A stretch of 64,000 nt of DNA from Amphiduros pacificus (taxonomy: Eukaryota > Annelida > Polychaeta > Phyllodocida > Hesionidae): positions 49,692,531 to 49,756,530 of the forward strand of contig OX439002.1 in NCBI GenBank assembly GCA_949316495.1. The letters run 5' to 3'. Under the pieces are notes generated by a model. That model saw only the letters and a program-made list of their open reading frames with translations. It ran no database searches and was not told the origin of the DNA. This document shows, one piece after another, positions 21,548 through 33,962 of this stretch. The stretch's first letter is position 1; every line of letters starts with the position of its first letter. The translations under genes were made by a program, and so were the position numbers.

Positions 21548-23734
21548 ATGTCCGAGGATCAAGTTCACATAGGCAAGGGGCTCTGCCTCGCCAACTTGTT
21601 CCACTTCCTTCTCGCCTGCTCCAAGGCAGCTATTTTCCCCTTTCTGACACTCTATTTTAGACAGCTTGGATTGACTGCCACGCAGGTTGGGATAGTTTTT
21701 GGAGTTAAAGCATTTATGTGGATCTGGTGTGCCCCCTTGTGGACAGCATGTGCAAAGTTCTGCAATAAAAAGAAAATGGTATTAGCATTTTCCTTGCTGA
21801 TGCTTATGGTGTCAACTCTGGCGTTATCCTTGGTACCTCCTGCCTCACCCAGCCTAGCGTTGATGTTCTGCAAAAATGGAGAGAACTTTACTATGGGTCA
21901 ACTGGGTAGTAATGATACCACAGGAAAACCAACCAAAGAAATGCTTCTGTCAACAATTGGCCACACAGAACAAATGGAAGTCGGCACCACAAAGCAACCT
22001 ACACCAGAGATATTGCAGACCAAGGTAGTGACATTTCCTCTTCCAACAGAAAAGATCAAGGTTACCGAGGCACCAGAAAAGACACCACCAGAGACACCAA
22101 AAGTGGAGCATGGAGAAAGCAATGCTGATGAGAATAGTAAGGAAGTGGAAGAGAATAATGAAGCTGGGGAAGATGATAAAGATGGCTTGCCAGAATGGTG
22201 GAAAGATCAAAATGAGGATGCTGACAGTGGAAAAGATGCTGACAGTGGAAAAGATGCTGACAGTGGAAAAGATGCTGACAGTGGAAAAGATGCTGACAGT
22301 GGAAAAGATGCTGACAATGGAAAAGATGCTGACAATGGAAAAGATGCTGACAGTGGAAAAGATTCTGAAGGTGGGGAGGATGATGAAAACTGGTGGTTAA
22401 ATTACAGTGAAAATTATGGTGATTATGGTTCAGGAGATAACAATAAAAATGATGAATATAAACTCAGTAAAAGTGAACTTGAGAGTCTGAGACAATTAGG
22501 AATATCTGAGGATGTTGTCAAGGGTTTGTCCAAAGAAGAGCTCATCAAAGCTGTCGAGGAGATGCTAGAGGAGGACAGTGAGAAGCGACAGAAAAGAGAC
22601 GTGATCAAGAGTGAATTTTCAGCTATTATGACCATTCAAGCCATGAAGCAAAGATGGGCAGAATTCAAAGAGAAATGGGGCATTCAAGAGAACCAAGAGA
22701 CATTCATTTTTGTACTGCTTATTGTTATGATTGGAGAATTCTTTTCAGCACCAGTTGATAAGCTGTCGGATGACTGTTGGTTCGAATATTTGGATATCAT
22801 TGATTCGCTCGAGCGATATGGCACACACAAGCAGTGGACATCATTGGGATTCCTCATCACTGCACCCTTTGTTGCTGCCATTATTGACCACACTCCATGC
22901 CTCCTCCCACATAAAATATCCAACTTCCTCATCCACTTCTTTGTCTTCTCTGGATTCATCACATTCACTTTCCTGGTCTCCATCGGATATCCAGTCAGCC
23001 AAAACAAGAGGACACCCAAAAGGACACGGCTTGGAAAGGGCTTGAAAGTCCTGTGCAGTGATATTCATGCATTTGGCTTCACCTTCACCATGTTCGTGGT
23101 GGCTATGGCTTACGCCACCCTCAACAACTTGTTATTCTGGCAGGTGCAAGATCTTGGTGCCAGTCATATCGTGTTTGGCTCTGCCATCGCCGTAGCAGCT
23201 TTATCTGAAATGGTCACGTTGCCATGGGGCAAGATGGTAGTGTCACAAATCACCCACCAGGGGGCAGTGATGCTTGCCCTGGTGATTCTGGCTGGTCGCA
23301 TGGTGTTCTACTCGTTCCTGTGGACTCCGTGGCTGGTACTGGCTGGAGAAGCACTCCATGGATTCAGCTACACACTGCTGTGGGCAGCCATTCAGAGCTA
23401 TCCAGACTTTCGATGCAACCCATTTGTTATGGATAGAAGTGCCTATGCAGTTATAAATGCCGTCTCCCTCGGTTTAGGGACAGCGGCTGGGAGCTTCGTG
23501 TCCGGGTTTGTTTACGACCTGTTTAGTTTCACACTCCTCTACCAGGGGGCATGCATCTTAATCTCAGTTTGGTGTGTCTTCTTTATGATTTCACAGAGAT
23601 GTGTGAAGAAGCAAAAAAAGGTTAGATATGCCAAACTCCTGCAGGAAGATAATAACAATGAGTCGAGTGACGATGACAATACTATATATGATGATGACTG
23701 GCTTGAAGTGGCCATGAACAAGAGAGAGAAGTAA
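21548..23734 (+). CDS. MFSD6-like major facilitator superfamily transporter, 728 aa
   Basis: An intronless coding region. The ATG is preceded by an in-frame stop. TM1 to TM3 lie at about residues 11-37, 45-67 and 76-97. A loop of about 285 residues follows, then TM4 at about 386-405 and about eight further hydrophobic segments, for a 12-segment total. Family signals are FPFLTLYFRQLGLTATQVGI near the N-terminus, then IGEFFSAP, LLFWQVQDLGASHIVFGSA and NAVSLGLGTAAGSFVSGFVY, which resemble recalled MFSD6 proteins. By alternation from a cytosolic N-terminus, the long loop should be extracellular. It contains N-glycosylation sequons (NFT 113, NDT 122, NYS 285), eight tandem hexapeptides at residues 224-271 and an RQKR site at 347-350. 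The C-terminal tail is acidic. The substrate is not known. It could be MFSD6 itself or a paralogue. Confidence 0.9.
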   Translation: MSEDQVHIGKGLCLANLFHFLLACSKAAIFPFLTLYFRQLGLTATQVGIVFGVKAFMWIWCAPLWTACAKFCNKKKMVLAFSLLMLMVSTLALSLVPPASPSLALMFCKNGENFTMGQLGSNDTTGKPTKEMLLSTIGHTEQMEVGTTKQPTPEILQTKVVTFPLPTEKIKVTEAPEKTPPETPKVEHGESNADENSKEVEENNEAGEDDKDGLPEWWKDQNEDADSGKDADSGKDADSGKDADSGKDADSGKDADNGKDADNGKDADSGKDSEGGEDDENWWLNYSENYGDYGSGDNNKNDEYKLSKSELESLRQLGISEDVVKGLSKEELIKAVEEMLEEDSEKRQKRDVIKSEFSAIMTIQAMKQRWAEFKEKWGIQENQETFIFVLLIVMIGEFFSAPVDKLSDDCWFEYLDIIDSLERYGTHKQWTSLGFLITAPFVAAIIDHTPCLLPHKISNFLIHFFVFSGFITFTFLVSIGYPVSQNKRTPKRTRLGKGLKVLCSDIHAFGFTFTMFVVAMAYATLNNLLFWQVQDLGASHIVFGSAIAVAALSEMVTLPWGKMVVSQITHQGAVMLALVILAGRMVFYSFLWTPWLVLAGEALHGFSYTLLWAAIQSYPDFRCNPFVMDRSAYAVINAVSLGLGTAAGSFVSGFVYDLFSFTLLYQGACILISVWCVFFMISQRCVKKQKKVRYAKLLQEDNNNESSDDDNTIYDDDWLEVAMNKREK
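22217..22360 (+). repeat. 18-bp coding minisatellite, eight copies (DADSGK/DADNGK)
   Basis: Eight tandem 18-bp units, gatgctgacagtggaaaa, in frame within the long loop of the MFSD6-like protein. Five DADSGK units are followed by two DADNGK units and one DADSGK. A degenerate unit (DSEGGE) follows. Copies are nearly identical at the nucleotide level, so the number of units probably varies between individuals. Confidence 0.97.
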
Positions 23735-25935
23735 TCGCATTATCCATTTGATATCAAACAGACATTTATGCAGAAAATATATTGTTATAAACAAGTTGAA
23801 TCTGTCATATAAGCATGGTATCTTTGCCATGATTATTATCAGTTTGAGCCAAATAATGATGCTAACAAATCAAGTTGGGCAGTGGCATCACATAAGAATA
23901 TTATTACACTTCTTTGGTACACATAACCAAATGTTTGTGAGACATCAAAGACTTACCAAACAAGGAAAAAGGAGTCATGAATTTTTATTTAAGATGGGTT
24001 TATGTTCTCATGAACAGGATAATTTTGAGAATTCTAATATGTTTGCATCAGTGATTAACATGTACTTGATCGCATTCTCCTGTTTCTGAAAATAGATGTT
24101 TTAATTCTTTATAAACTGAATTTACATGTTATAAGGAACAACCCCATAATTGTGAGATGAGTAAGGATCTATCATTATACATATTGTAGTTCAAGATCAA
24201 ATTGACTGATATAGCCAGGGTTCCCACTCTGACGGTCTGGAAAAATTGGGCTCAAAAGGCCATATATCAATTCATGTATATTCAGTCCAGGTGAATGAGA
24301 CCAGGTTTTTGTAATCTTCTTGAATGCATCAAGTTATGCACATTTAACAGGGCTTGTAGTCACGAAAAGTTAATTGTTAGGTTTTCTGTGAATGGTTAGT
24401 CTTTGATGCAGAGATCAGATGACTTCAGTAGCCCACTGATTGTATGCTTGGAAATTATCAAGATAAGAAATTTTGTTTTTAATCTGCCTGCCAAATGAAA
24501 TTTTCAATTTGCCCCATATTTGATTCTTATTTGTTCTTTTCATTTCCATGTAACCTGTATCTACCTGTGTAGGCATCTATGAGCATAAACCTATACAAAG
24601 ATGTATTGCAATAGATATATATTTTATGCAAATATTGTAAAAAAAAAACCTTGATCAATAACAAAACTAGGGGGCAGCACTCACCATGGCATACAAGAAG
24701 TTTAGATTGTGGATGGTGCTGACACCTGGTGTGCCTAATTTATTCAAAACATTGTTTCAAATAGCTTGAAATTGGATGCACAATTTACTAATACTGCTCA
24801 CTCAGCAAAATATTTGTATTGAACAGGTCACAAAGAAAAAAAAATGTCTAAATTTTCATGAAGTTAAGATCAATTGAATTTATTGGGTTTTTTTTCTTCT
24901 CATATGCAGTTAGCAACTCACCTGATTATTTTGATTTTCAAGATTATTTCTTCTGATATTTGATACCCTTGTTTGCTATTCATCCCATTGCATACATTCA
25001 TACATCAACGTGGTCATGTGCACATATCATGATAACCCCGTGCGTGCATTATGATTGCATGATTAAACTAAATTTATAAGAAACCTTTTTCAAAGAAAAT
25101 TCTCCTCAGAGGCTCTCAATTCTGGTATTCATGATAATCAGTCATTCATCATGTGTATTCCTGAGCAAATTTAGGTCACTCAGAATTATCATTTGAGTTG
25201 TCTGAAGATGCAGATTTTCTGCTCTATTCTATTTGATAGATGCTCACCTAAAGAGTAGCACACTATCACAGGTACGCTTGGCTAATGAGGTGTTTTGCTC
25301 CCCCTGAACACATGGAAGTATTTTATATTGTGTACTTCTTTTTACAATGTCTCGAGTTCACCTTGATTCCCCTGTGATTCTCACTTGACTATTCGTAATT
25401 CTCTGTGTCAACTTCCACATGCGGTTAAAGGTTATTACTGAAAATGAAGGCAGTGCTTGTGTCCTGCTTAATGCTAACTATCTGATGCTGAACCAAGCAT
25501 AAATAGGAGTGCTTTGGATGAAACTGGAAATAAGTCCCACATCTTTTCATGACTGGATTATTTTATAGCATATCTGATGCAGGTGCCTTCCTCACTGATT
25601 ATAAATATACTGGCCTATCATGTATTTCACAAAAAGTATAGATTGGGCTTGTGGACAAAATGTATTGTGATTGTTAACATAGGTTATCAAATGGTTAATG
25701 GTGATGAGATGATATGACTTGATGAGGGTTAATCCTAAGAGATTGCTTCACCTCGTTAAATGTATTGTGCAATTTATATCTAGCAATGTAAAATCTTATA
25801 TTATTTTGGTTCAAGGGTTTTTTGTAATGAGTTTGTATATGAACCTAATATATATTTAAAAGTTTAAATATGAACCTAATATACCTGTATATTTATAAGG
25901 TCAATATTGCTGATAACTCATGTATGGCTTGTATG
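23735..25935. other. 3' UTR and intergenic DNA
   Basis: Begins as the 3' UTR of the MFSD6-like gene. I could not place a poly(A) signal. A chance open frame at 23748-24089 has no protein-like features. No other gene is seen. Confidence 0.45.
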
Positions 25936-26185
25936 ATATAGGTTTGAGAAATATGACAATGGAAAACCTTCTTTTCTATAATGCTGATTGTAAAATACAT
26001 TCCTTGAAAATAATGTCAACAAAAACTTACATTTTCAAAGCAAAATATTATTGGATTATACAATATAGGTATGAGAAATATGACAATGAAAAAACCTTCT
26101 TTTCTATAATGCTGTTTGTAGAATACATTCCTTGAAAATAATGTCCACAAAAACTTACATTTTCAAAGCAAAATATTATTGGACG
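25936..26185. repeat. Tandem duplication of about 127 bp
   Basis: Copy 1 is 25936-26062 and copy 2 is 26063-26185. They are nearly identical, with landmarks 'tgagaaatatgacaatg', 'ccttcttttctataatgct' and 'acttacattttcaaagcaa'. The high identity indicates a recent event. Confidence 0.93.
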
Positions 26186-26687
26186 ATAACTTACAAAGAA
26201 GATTACGCAGCCAAATTTGATATAACCTGTTTATGTTCAGTTATATATGGTATTTGTATGAATACAACACTGACAATTATCTAGTTTAAATCTGTTTTCA
26301 ACATTGCATTACCTTAACATTAATCATCAGGCCAAAGTGTCAATGTTTGGTCATATATAACCATGACTGTATACTACCATGACTAAACAGTGCTTGACCA
26401 TGTGATAACCAAGCAGCAACCACGAAATCTTGTATTATGTGACCGCAAATATTCAGAAGACCAAATAAGGGCTTGGGCACAACAACTGTTTAATGAGATT
26501 GGTTGTTATTTTTTCCTGATCAGAAGGATTTTATATCATTTTAATAAGTTCCTAATCTCCTTTGGGGGATCATTTGTTTCTTTTCTTATCTGTGGTGTTA
26601 AGTGTAATGATTAATTATCTTAATGTTTAAATTCCATTGTGCGGATGTAATATTTATTATTAATGTCTCATATTATCAGATTACTCA

Positions 26688-26924
26688 GCTAAGATGAAAG
26701 AAGCATGGTACAAGTAACATAGGTGGGCCAGCTGGAACAAAGACAGCAAGACCTTTATTTCTCTTATGGGAGACTTCTTTCTGTATATAAGGATTACAAT
26801 ATAAAGCCATGCTGCTGGTGTGGCCAACTACTAGTACCATGTCTCTAGATTTTTGCACCTGCTCTATGGTTCTCTCTTTACATTCCACAATATTGTTATA
26901 TAAAACATAGATCACTTCAAACAT
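26688..26924 (-). pseudogene. Possible fragment of a histidine-phosphatase (UBASH3-like) gene
   Basis: The minus-strand open stretch reads NIVECKERTIEQVQKSRD, then MVLVVGHTSSMALYC, then a segment ending PPMLLVPCF before a stop. From memory, the UBASH3/phosphoglycerate-mutase phosphatase core has a comparable order: a helix ending in ECK, then hydrophobic ILIVAHASSLEACTC carrying the second catalytic histidine. The first RHG motif is not found nearby, the acceptor is unclear and no flanking exons were seen. It may be a decayed fragment, an isolated exon or a chance frame. Confidence 0.3.
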
Positions 26925-26930
26925 AAACAA

Positions 26931-28454
26931 GAAGATTAATTATATATGTATTCACAGTTTTTCTCTTCTGCTTCACGACTAAGTGCGTTTAGGGTAAATA
27001 CATTATATGTGCACTTCTTGAATTATTTGGAAAGGGAAATATTAAGAGAAAATCAAGCCTTTAATTGAGGTTTTCTGGTTTTGGGTTTTTCTTGTTTATC
27101 AAGTGCCTCTGATTCTGTGCCTTGCCTTTAATTCCTCGCCTTTAATTCCGGTTGTGGAGAAACTAAGTCTTTTTCTAAATGGGTCTCATAAGATTTTTAT
27201 ATTGCATAAAATGTGATAAATAGCACAGCTGTCTCAAGGAACTGGTGATATGGGTCTTGACTTATCTTGTGTGGGTTGTTGTAGCAAAAAGATATTAGCA
27301 TTTTATTAACATAATTAGGGAAATAACATTTTACTATTTCTGCCAATCTGTCATTGATGTGACTGCAAATGTATGCAAACAAATATATTTTGTTTAAATA
27401 GATTGTGAATAGATTAAAAGGAGTATAATATATATATATATATACTGGTAAATTTAAAACTTGCAGATTTAAGTCAGTAATATATAACTTGAACTAACAG
27501 GATTTGGAAAAGTGCCTTTACATTAAGTAGTGTTATATCCTTAAAGTGTATAAACTCTTTGATTTGTTATAAAAGGATATAACTATGATGACAGCTTTTC
27601 ATCTTTACTTGAATGATAACATGTTGAAATGAATCTCTGGTCACTGTTTTGACTTACACTAGTTAATTAGTGAATTTCATTTGAATATGGACGAATATTT
27701 TTTTATGTTATTGAATCATAACTTGTTTTGTTGAAAAAAGGAATTCCTTTATATTCTCAAATTATATATTCCAATACATGTAACCTGAAAAGGTCTTTGA
27801 TAATAAAATGCTTTGCCAATATTGAGGATATTGCCTTAAGTATATATTATATGAGGTGATAATAAATTTATATCACATTATTCATTTGCAAATGGGTGAT
27901 CATGCAAAGAACAAAAGATGACAACAACAACAACTCAGAAATTTACCTAAAAATACTTGGTTACCTGCCTGCTACATGGCCTAGATTTCATGCTGAAGTC
28001 ACCAGAAATGACAAATATATATCCTAATCTTTTATTATCACCATTTTTAGTATTACATCATATCAATGTTTAAACTGACAGTTTTTGTGAAAAGAATTAA
28101 AAGTCATTGTTGACTATTTGCAGTCCGCAGTATGTTAATAGAAGAATTCCTAATTTTGTATGTTTGCCAGTTTTCAATCCCCAGGATAGCCCTTGAACTT
28201 GTACTCAGAATGAGTATGCACTAAACTCTTTTTAATTATTGTTTCTAATCAAACATAGCTGTTGTTTAGAACTGATACACCCATATTGCCTGTTGATTGC
28301 CCTCTATCTAGCAACCACACACTTTTTACATGATTAATTAATGACAAAAAGGACTTCTAGACACATACAGGATCTGTAAAAATACTCCCCGAGATCATTG
28401 TTTTTAAATTATTGATGCAGCTTACTCTAGTGCATGTCTGGAACCTGAGGAACT
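26931..28454. other. Intergenic DNA, no gene seen
   Basis: AT-rich sequence with a short (TA)n tract at about 27428-27445. No supported exon or RNA. Confidence 0.5.
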
Positions 28455-28735
28455 CCGTCCCAGGCCAGAAAACAATGCCTCCAAATACACTTGTGATATG
28501 TCTGTAATAACCTTATCCCATCTATTAATGAATATCATCTGAGAAACTCCATTGCATCCGTCCCAGGCCAGAAAGCAATGCCTCCAAATACGCTTGTGAT
28601 ATATCTGTAATAACCTTATCCTAACTATTAATGAATATCATCCGAGAAACTTTGCCATTGTATCCATCCCAGGCTATAAAAACAATACCTCAACATAAAA
28701 TTTTGATATAACATTATCTTTTCTATTAATGAATG
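28455..28735. repeat. About 104-bp tandem repeat, three copies
   Basis: Units begin at about 28455, 28558 and 28664 with 'ccgtcccaggccagaaa' or a relative. They share 'caatgcctccaaata', 'gtaataaccttatcc' and 'ctattaatgaatatcat'. The third unit is the most diverged. Non-coding. Confidence 0.88.
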
Positions 28736-30524
28736 ATATATTGATATTACTATGAAGCATTACTTTACTATGCTTATGAGAGTTAAATTTTACAACAATC
28801 ATGCATATATGCTATATAGAATGTCTTTCTGTTAAAGGCATCTCTTTGAAACTACATGGTGGATTTCAGAGGAATGACCAAAGATTAAAGTTAAAACACT
28901 ATTGAAATGTACAAGGTTGTTGCTATTTTATCAGAGCTAGAAAAATAGTCTAAATCAGGCTATTTTTCTGTAGATTAATAATCCCACAGAAGTGACAATC
29001 TGTAGCTGTGCTGCCGGACTTGAGAGCCACAACATTTACAGTTTGGTATTGTAAAGAATTTATCATTATCTAATGCAAAGTGTCATCACAGCCCTTTGGC
29101 CTTGGGTGTAGATTTGTTGGGATAAATTCTTTATGAAAGACGGAGATACAGATTGCACAGTATATGGCATTGGACATTCAAATCTTGGCACACTTGACTT
29201 GTTATATGTCATCAGTTTGTAAATCATGAATGCATTAAGATTTTAAAATTGACAGGCATATGAAGAACATTTCACATTAGATGTTTTATAAAAATAAAAA
29301 TAAAATGTTAGAATAAATATATATTCGTATATTACTTTCAATTATTTGGTCATTAACAACATGATATTTCTTTGTCAATGCAAGTTTTTTATAATGATTC
29401 AGTGAAATTTCTTGAGTTTTGATATTTTTCATTTCTAAATGAAAAACTTTTGTAGTCATGGTTTCCATAAAGCTACAGTAACTATGTAAGTCACATAAAT
29501 ATGCCCATTTGAAAATTCTGTGAAAAAAGTCATTTGCAGTGATTCACAGAGCTGTGAGATGAACATTACCTGTAAATTATTTCTTCATTCATCTTTCACC
29601 TTCCAAAGCATAGAAAAATTATTTATTACATACTGATATTTGAAAATTGAGCTACGATAAGAGAGTGGACAATGGTCGCATTAATGCCATAACAACTAGG
29701 ATTATAATCATCACAATGAAGTTGTTTTTTTATATATATGTATAAAAACATTTATATATAATCCCAGATATTAAATTTACAATAAGACATGTATGATCTG
29801 AAAGAAATGTTACACTATAACCAGAACATAATAAGGAAGGTGTGAGTCACATTTGTGATTGACACATTTGTGATTATTTCCTGAAATGTTGCCATGGACT
29901 AAGAAGTAAAACAATATCCAATGATTCGTGAGTTTTATCTGCTCTTCACATCCAAAGATGAACTCCTTGTGACCTTTATGTACTTTTAACACTGACTTTG
30001 GCGTGCATACATGTCAATAATTATCGCTGTGCCATTAGCCAGGCAGAACCGTTCACCAAGCTAAAACTGACATGCACACACCCATGGAAGTGACCACTGC
30101 TCAACAAACCCAGGTAAATATGTGCTTGGAGCACATTTTCCATCAGAAAAACTGCAATTTATCGATGAGTATATCTTTTTTCCTTTCCCATAGATGAATT
30201 GACATTTTAATATTGAATTCTTTGACCTATATAAAAAGCTTCAATAAACATTCGTAAAATGCACTTTTGTGACAATTTCGTCTTTTTAAAATATTTTTTT
30301 AGAACCTTGATAACTTTCCCTTTTCTTGAAAAATATTACAGCAATGGAGAGAGCAGCTACTCAGTGTTAAATTGCAGGTTAATGGCCCATTGTTATTGTG
30401 AAACTGAACAAAGACTTAAATCTAAATTTTAATTTATATTTCTTGAAATTCCAATTCCCTCTTCCATATTATGCTTTTGGCCTATTATATTATAACGAAA
30501 AAGGAAATAAAAATATATATATAA

Positions 30525-30527
<3 letters not shown>
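28736..30527. other. Intergenic DNA, no gene seen
   Basis: AT-rich sequence without recognised exons, RNA genes or mobile elements. Confidence 0.5.

Positions 30528-30606
<79 letters not shown>
30528..30606. repeat. (TA)n microsatellite, 79 bp
   Basis: Uninterrupted TA dinucleotide run. The repetitive Tyr-Ile frames across it are not genes. Confidence 0.98.
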
Positions 30607-30609
<3 letters not shown>

Positions 30610-30709
30610 GTTTATATACAGAATCAAGCCCAATAATCTAATGGGGATATGGTTTATAACCAGGACCTCATGCAATATGAGTAGATGGCTTTTCCATACA
30701 CATATATAG

Positions 30710-31212
30710 ACCAAGGCTCCCCTACGTTCAGGATGGCTCCATACCTCTTTATTGAACCCCATAGCATCCCTATTCTCACTTCATTCTCAGAGGAAGATCC
30801 ACCAGGAAAGGTAATGATCAACGAGATCAATGGTATAACATGCTTATTTCTGTATTTATCTTTAAAATTATCATCTACCTTTGGGATACCACAATTTATC
30901 ATCGTAACTTCTGTTGCTTTTTTAATCATTGTTTTCGCTCATGGATTGAAATGCATTTGGCCAATAATCATGATATTTTTGTATTTCTAATTAATATTTC
31001 TCATCCAGCCTCGTGTGCATTCCTACCATTCTATCAGGTGTGCGTGCGCCGCACGTCCGAACCATCCAGGCCAGTGTAATGAAAACTTAATGAAATATAC
31101 TTTTTATTATTATATCCAAAAAAAATCCAATTTGGATCCAATACATGGCAATCCATCATTGTCTTTTTACCTTTGTTACCTTTGTCAGAAGTGTTCTACT
31201 GAAATTCATTAA
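30710..31212 (+). CDS. Possible two-exon coding fragment
   Basis: A stretch at 30710-30810 is bounded by tatatag and by the donor gtaatg, and stays open for 33 codons (QGSPTFRMAPYLFIEPHS and onward). A second stretch begins after tctcatccag at 31009. It continues in the same phase, encodes RCACAARPNHPGQCNEN and runs on to a TAA at 31210-31212. Both blocks are less AT-rich than their surroundings. No protein family is recognised and the second block could be read in other frames. A weak candidate. Confidence 0.2.
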
Positions 31213-32394
31213 ATTTTGTTATGTAGTCAAATGAGGAATACTTCGTAAATCAAAGGACTACAAAACAATTTTGCCCAAGAAAAATAAATGTATAAAAATA
31301 TATATATTTATAGAAGAGATGCTTTCTCTTCGGTCAATCAGTGTTCAGCATATTTTATTGAATCCACGGCTAAACTTGGTCAGAGATATTTATACATGTT
31401 TTAAATGTCTCTGACATGGTATACACCCAATTATAATTTAATGATTGACAATAAGGAATTCTCTTCACCATGCAGTAAGTATTATGTCTGGTATCTTAAA
31501 CCAGTCACTACCTGCAAGAAATAGGGTTTGAAATGTTTGATGACACTCAAATTAAAATGGTTTGAAAATATGGAGAACTATTATCTATATTAGGATAACT
31601 TTGATTGGGATAGCGTGGCAATTTTTGGATAACCTCATGAAGTGTTATTCCCTCTTGTGAAAATAACAAACATTGAGAGGAAAGTCTTTGGTATGGAGCG
31701 GCGTGGGGATTAAAAAGATAAATATGGCAAAGCGGCGAAAGCATTCGCACGTATTATGTCTCAATCTCTCAAATGTTTATGTCTTATTTGCTTCATGGGT
31801 TATCAAAATATGCAAAGGCACTCCCCTCTTAGAGTTTATATTTGAAAATATATTTAACAGAAATAAAAAATAAAAAACAAAAGTGGCACCTCCATATTGT
31901 TTCCGGAAGAACACGTCTGACGGACAGAATATATATACCACTCTTAAAATCACTGTATATTTTGTATGGAGATTAATCTGAACATTAAATAATTACAAGA
32001 GGAATTTTACTGTTGTTTACAACGAATCAAACATCAAGAAAATCGTTCCAATGATTTTGTTCCGGTAACCCGGTAAGAAAAGAATAGTTTTAAACATTTT
32101 GACCAAAAATGATCTTATCATCCGACACCCACATTTCATATTTTAAATTATCACACAAATTACTATTTTTGAGTTTTTATCAAGACCATTGAATGTTTTT
32201 AAGCCAATTTCGAACATAATTCATATTGTAAGAGAACAAATTTGATCAATTATATCTTAAAAATAACAAGGCGCATGATACAAACATATTTTGATCATTT
32301 TCAGTTTGTCAATGAAAACATTATTCTGGGAGATGACACGTTGATTCTGAGATAACACGTGATCTGTGTTCGCATCTATTCCCATTCATCGAAT
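31213..32394. other. Intergenic DNA, no gene seen
   Basis: AT-rich with no recognised feature. Confidence 0.5.
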
Positions 32395-32905
32395 ATCGTA
32401 GAGAGCTTATAGTTTCTCTTATGAGCCTGTATATTTGTTGTGAGCTTATACTTTCTGTTATGAGTTTATACATTCTGTTATAAGCTTATATTTTTGTTGT
32501 GATATATTTTCAGTGGGAGCTTATTCTTTCTGTTATGAGCTTATTCTTTCTGTTATGAGCTTATTCTTTCTGTTATGAGCTTATTCTTTCTGTTATGAGC
32601 TTATTCTCTCTGTTATGAGCTTATTCTTTCTGTTATGAGCTTCCTGTTATGATTTTGTTGTGATATATCTTCAATTGTGAGTTTATTTTTTCCTTTTATG
32701 AGCTTATATTTTTGTTGTGATATATTTTCAGTGGGATTTAATTCTTTATGTTATGAGCTTATTTTTTCTGTTGTGATGTTATTCTCTCTGTTCTGAGCTT
32801 ATATTGTTGTTGTGATATATTTTCAATTGTGAGTTTATTCTTTGTGTTATGAGATTATTATTTCTGTTTGATATTATTCCTTCTGTAATGAGATTATATT
32901 TTCAG
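32395..32905. repeat. 20-bp minisatellite field with a perfect core
   Basis: The core at 32516-32641 has about six copies of gagcttattctttctgttat. Diverged relatives extend on both sides, alternating with 'gttgtgatatattttcagtg', which suggests a longer higher-order unit in the flanks. Confidence 0.93.
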
Positions 32906-33059
32906 CTTATACTTTCACGCCTTCAGATCTCTGCTTGGCATCGCATTGATCAAACTGTAGAGTCTATGATGACCCGTTGGAAGTGGCATTCTCACAGAAT
33001 CAACTGGTTTCCTGCCGAAATCGCTGGTTGTGACTTTTTCTTTAAAAAAAACAACTAAA

Positions 33060-33600
33060 GTGCATGTGTGGTTTGTGTCCAGAATTACTCAGTGACATAA
33101 AGGAAAGACAGGTTGAATAACATGAATTGTGCATGTTCAAAGTGTCAGCTGGTTTGAAGTCGTTGCTGATTGGTCCGTCCAATATCTCTGTAATGGCCGA
33201 CTTGCATGTCGCCTCTTAAAGAAAAAAAATTGGCTGAAAAGAAGCTGATTTATTGTTAATGAGGTCACTACACTAAATCTGCCAAACAGGAAAAACAAGT
33301 TTAGGTTGATTTAGTAGATTTTTTTAATTACAAGTCTACCCATTTATAGAGTAACAATAACATTTCATGATGCTCTTTGGAGGGAATGCAATGCCACATG
33401 ACGTGCACGCCCAACCTTCAGTCTTCAAATGAATTGTCTCGCGCTGCCAATGGAGTGAGGGCCAATGGCGGATTATTTATATTGACAATTTTCACACTGG
33501 CTTTTTTGTCTGTTTGATTAATTAGAGAAATCTGCAGTTGTGCACACATGTGTGTTTTAAAAGACCTGTGAAGGACGTCCCAGTTTCCATTGATGTTTGT
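33060..33600. promoter_or_regulatory. Non-repetitive, less AT-rich island: candidate regulatory DNA
   Basis: Complex sequence with homeodomain-type attaattag (about 33517-33525), a CCAAT-like segment (gccaatggcgg) and E-box-like or CRE-like motifs (cacatgacgtgc), without an open frame bounded by splice sites. The call rests only on composition and motif density. Confidence 0.2.
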
Positions 33601-33826
33601 CACTCCAACAAAAAAATATTTCCATGTTGATTGAAAAAAGGCATTTGAATGGTTATAACTGTGTTAAAGTATTTTTCAAGAACCAAATATTTTCCAAGAA
33701 CTGCGAAACAAACAGGTTCTGTATTATTCATTTTGATGAGACAAGAGGAGTATGGGAAATAATTGTATTATCTCTCATACTATAATGACATTGGTATACT
33801 AAGGTATATATGGCTATATGGCTATA

Positions 33827-33962
<136 letters not shown>

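Noticed and set aside
22110-22400. Frame with MLTVEK repeats and other frames overlapping 21548-23734
   Set aside because: Shadow frames of the in-frame hexapeptide array and of the MFSD6-like coding region.
23748-24089. 113-codon plus-strand frame
   Set aside because: In the 3' UTR directly after the MFSD6-like stop, with no recognisable protein character.
30398-30709. Open frames rich in Tyr-Ile over (AT)n tracts, also at 33763-34031, 42767-43129 and 51969-52194
   Set aside because: Dinucleotide AT has no stop codon in any frame; these are artefacts of the microsatellites.
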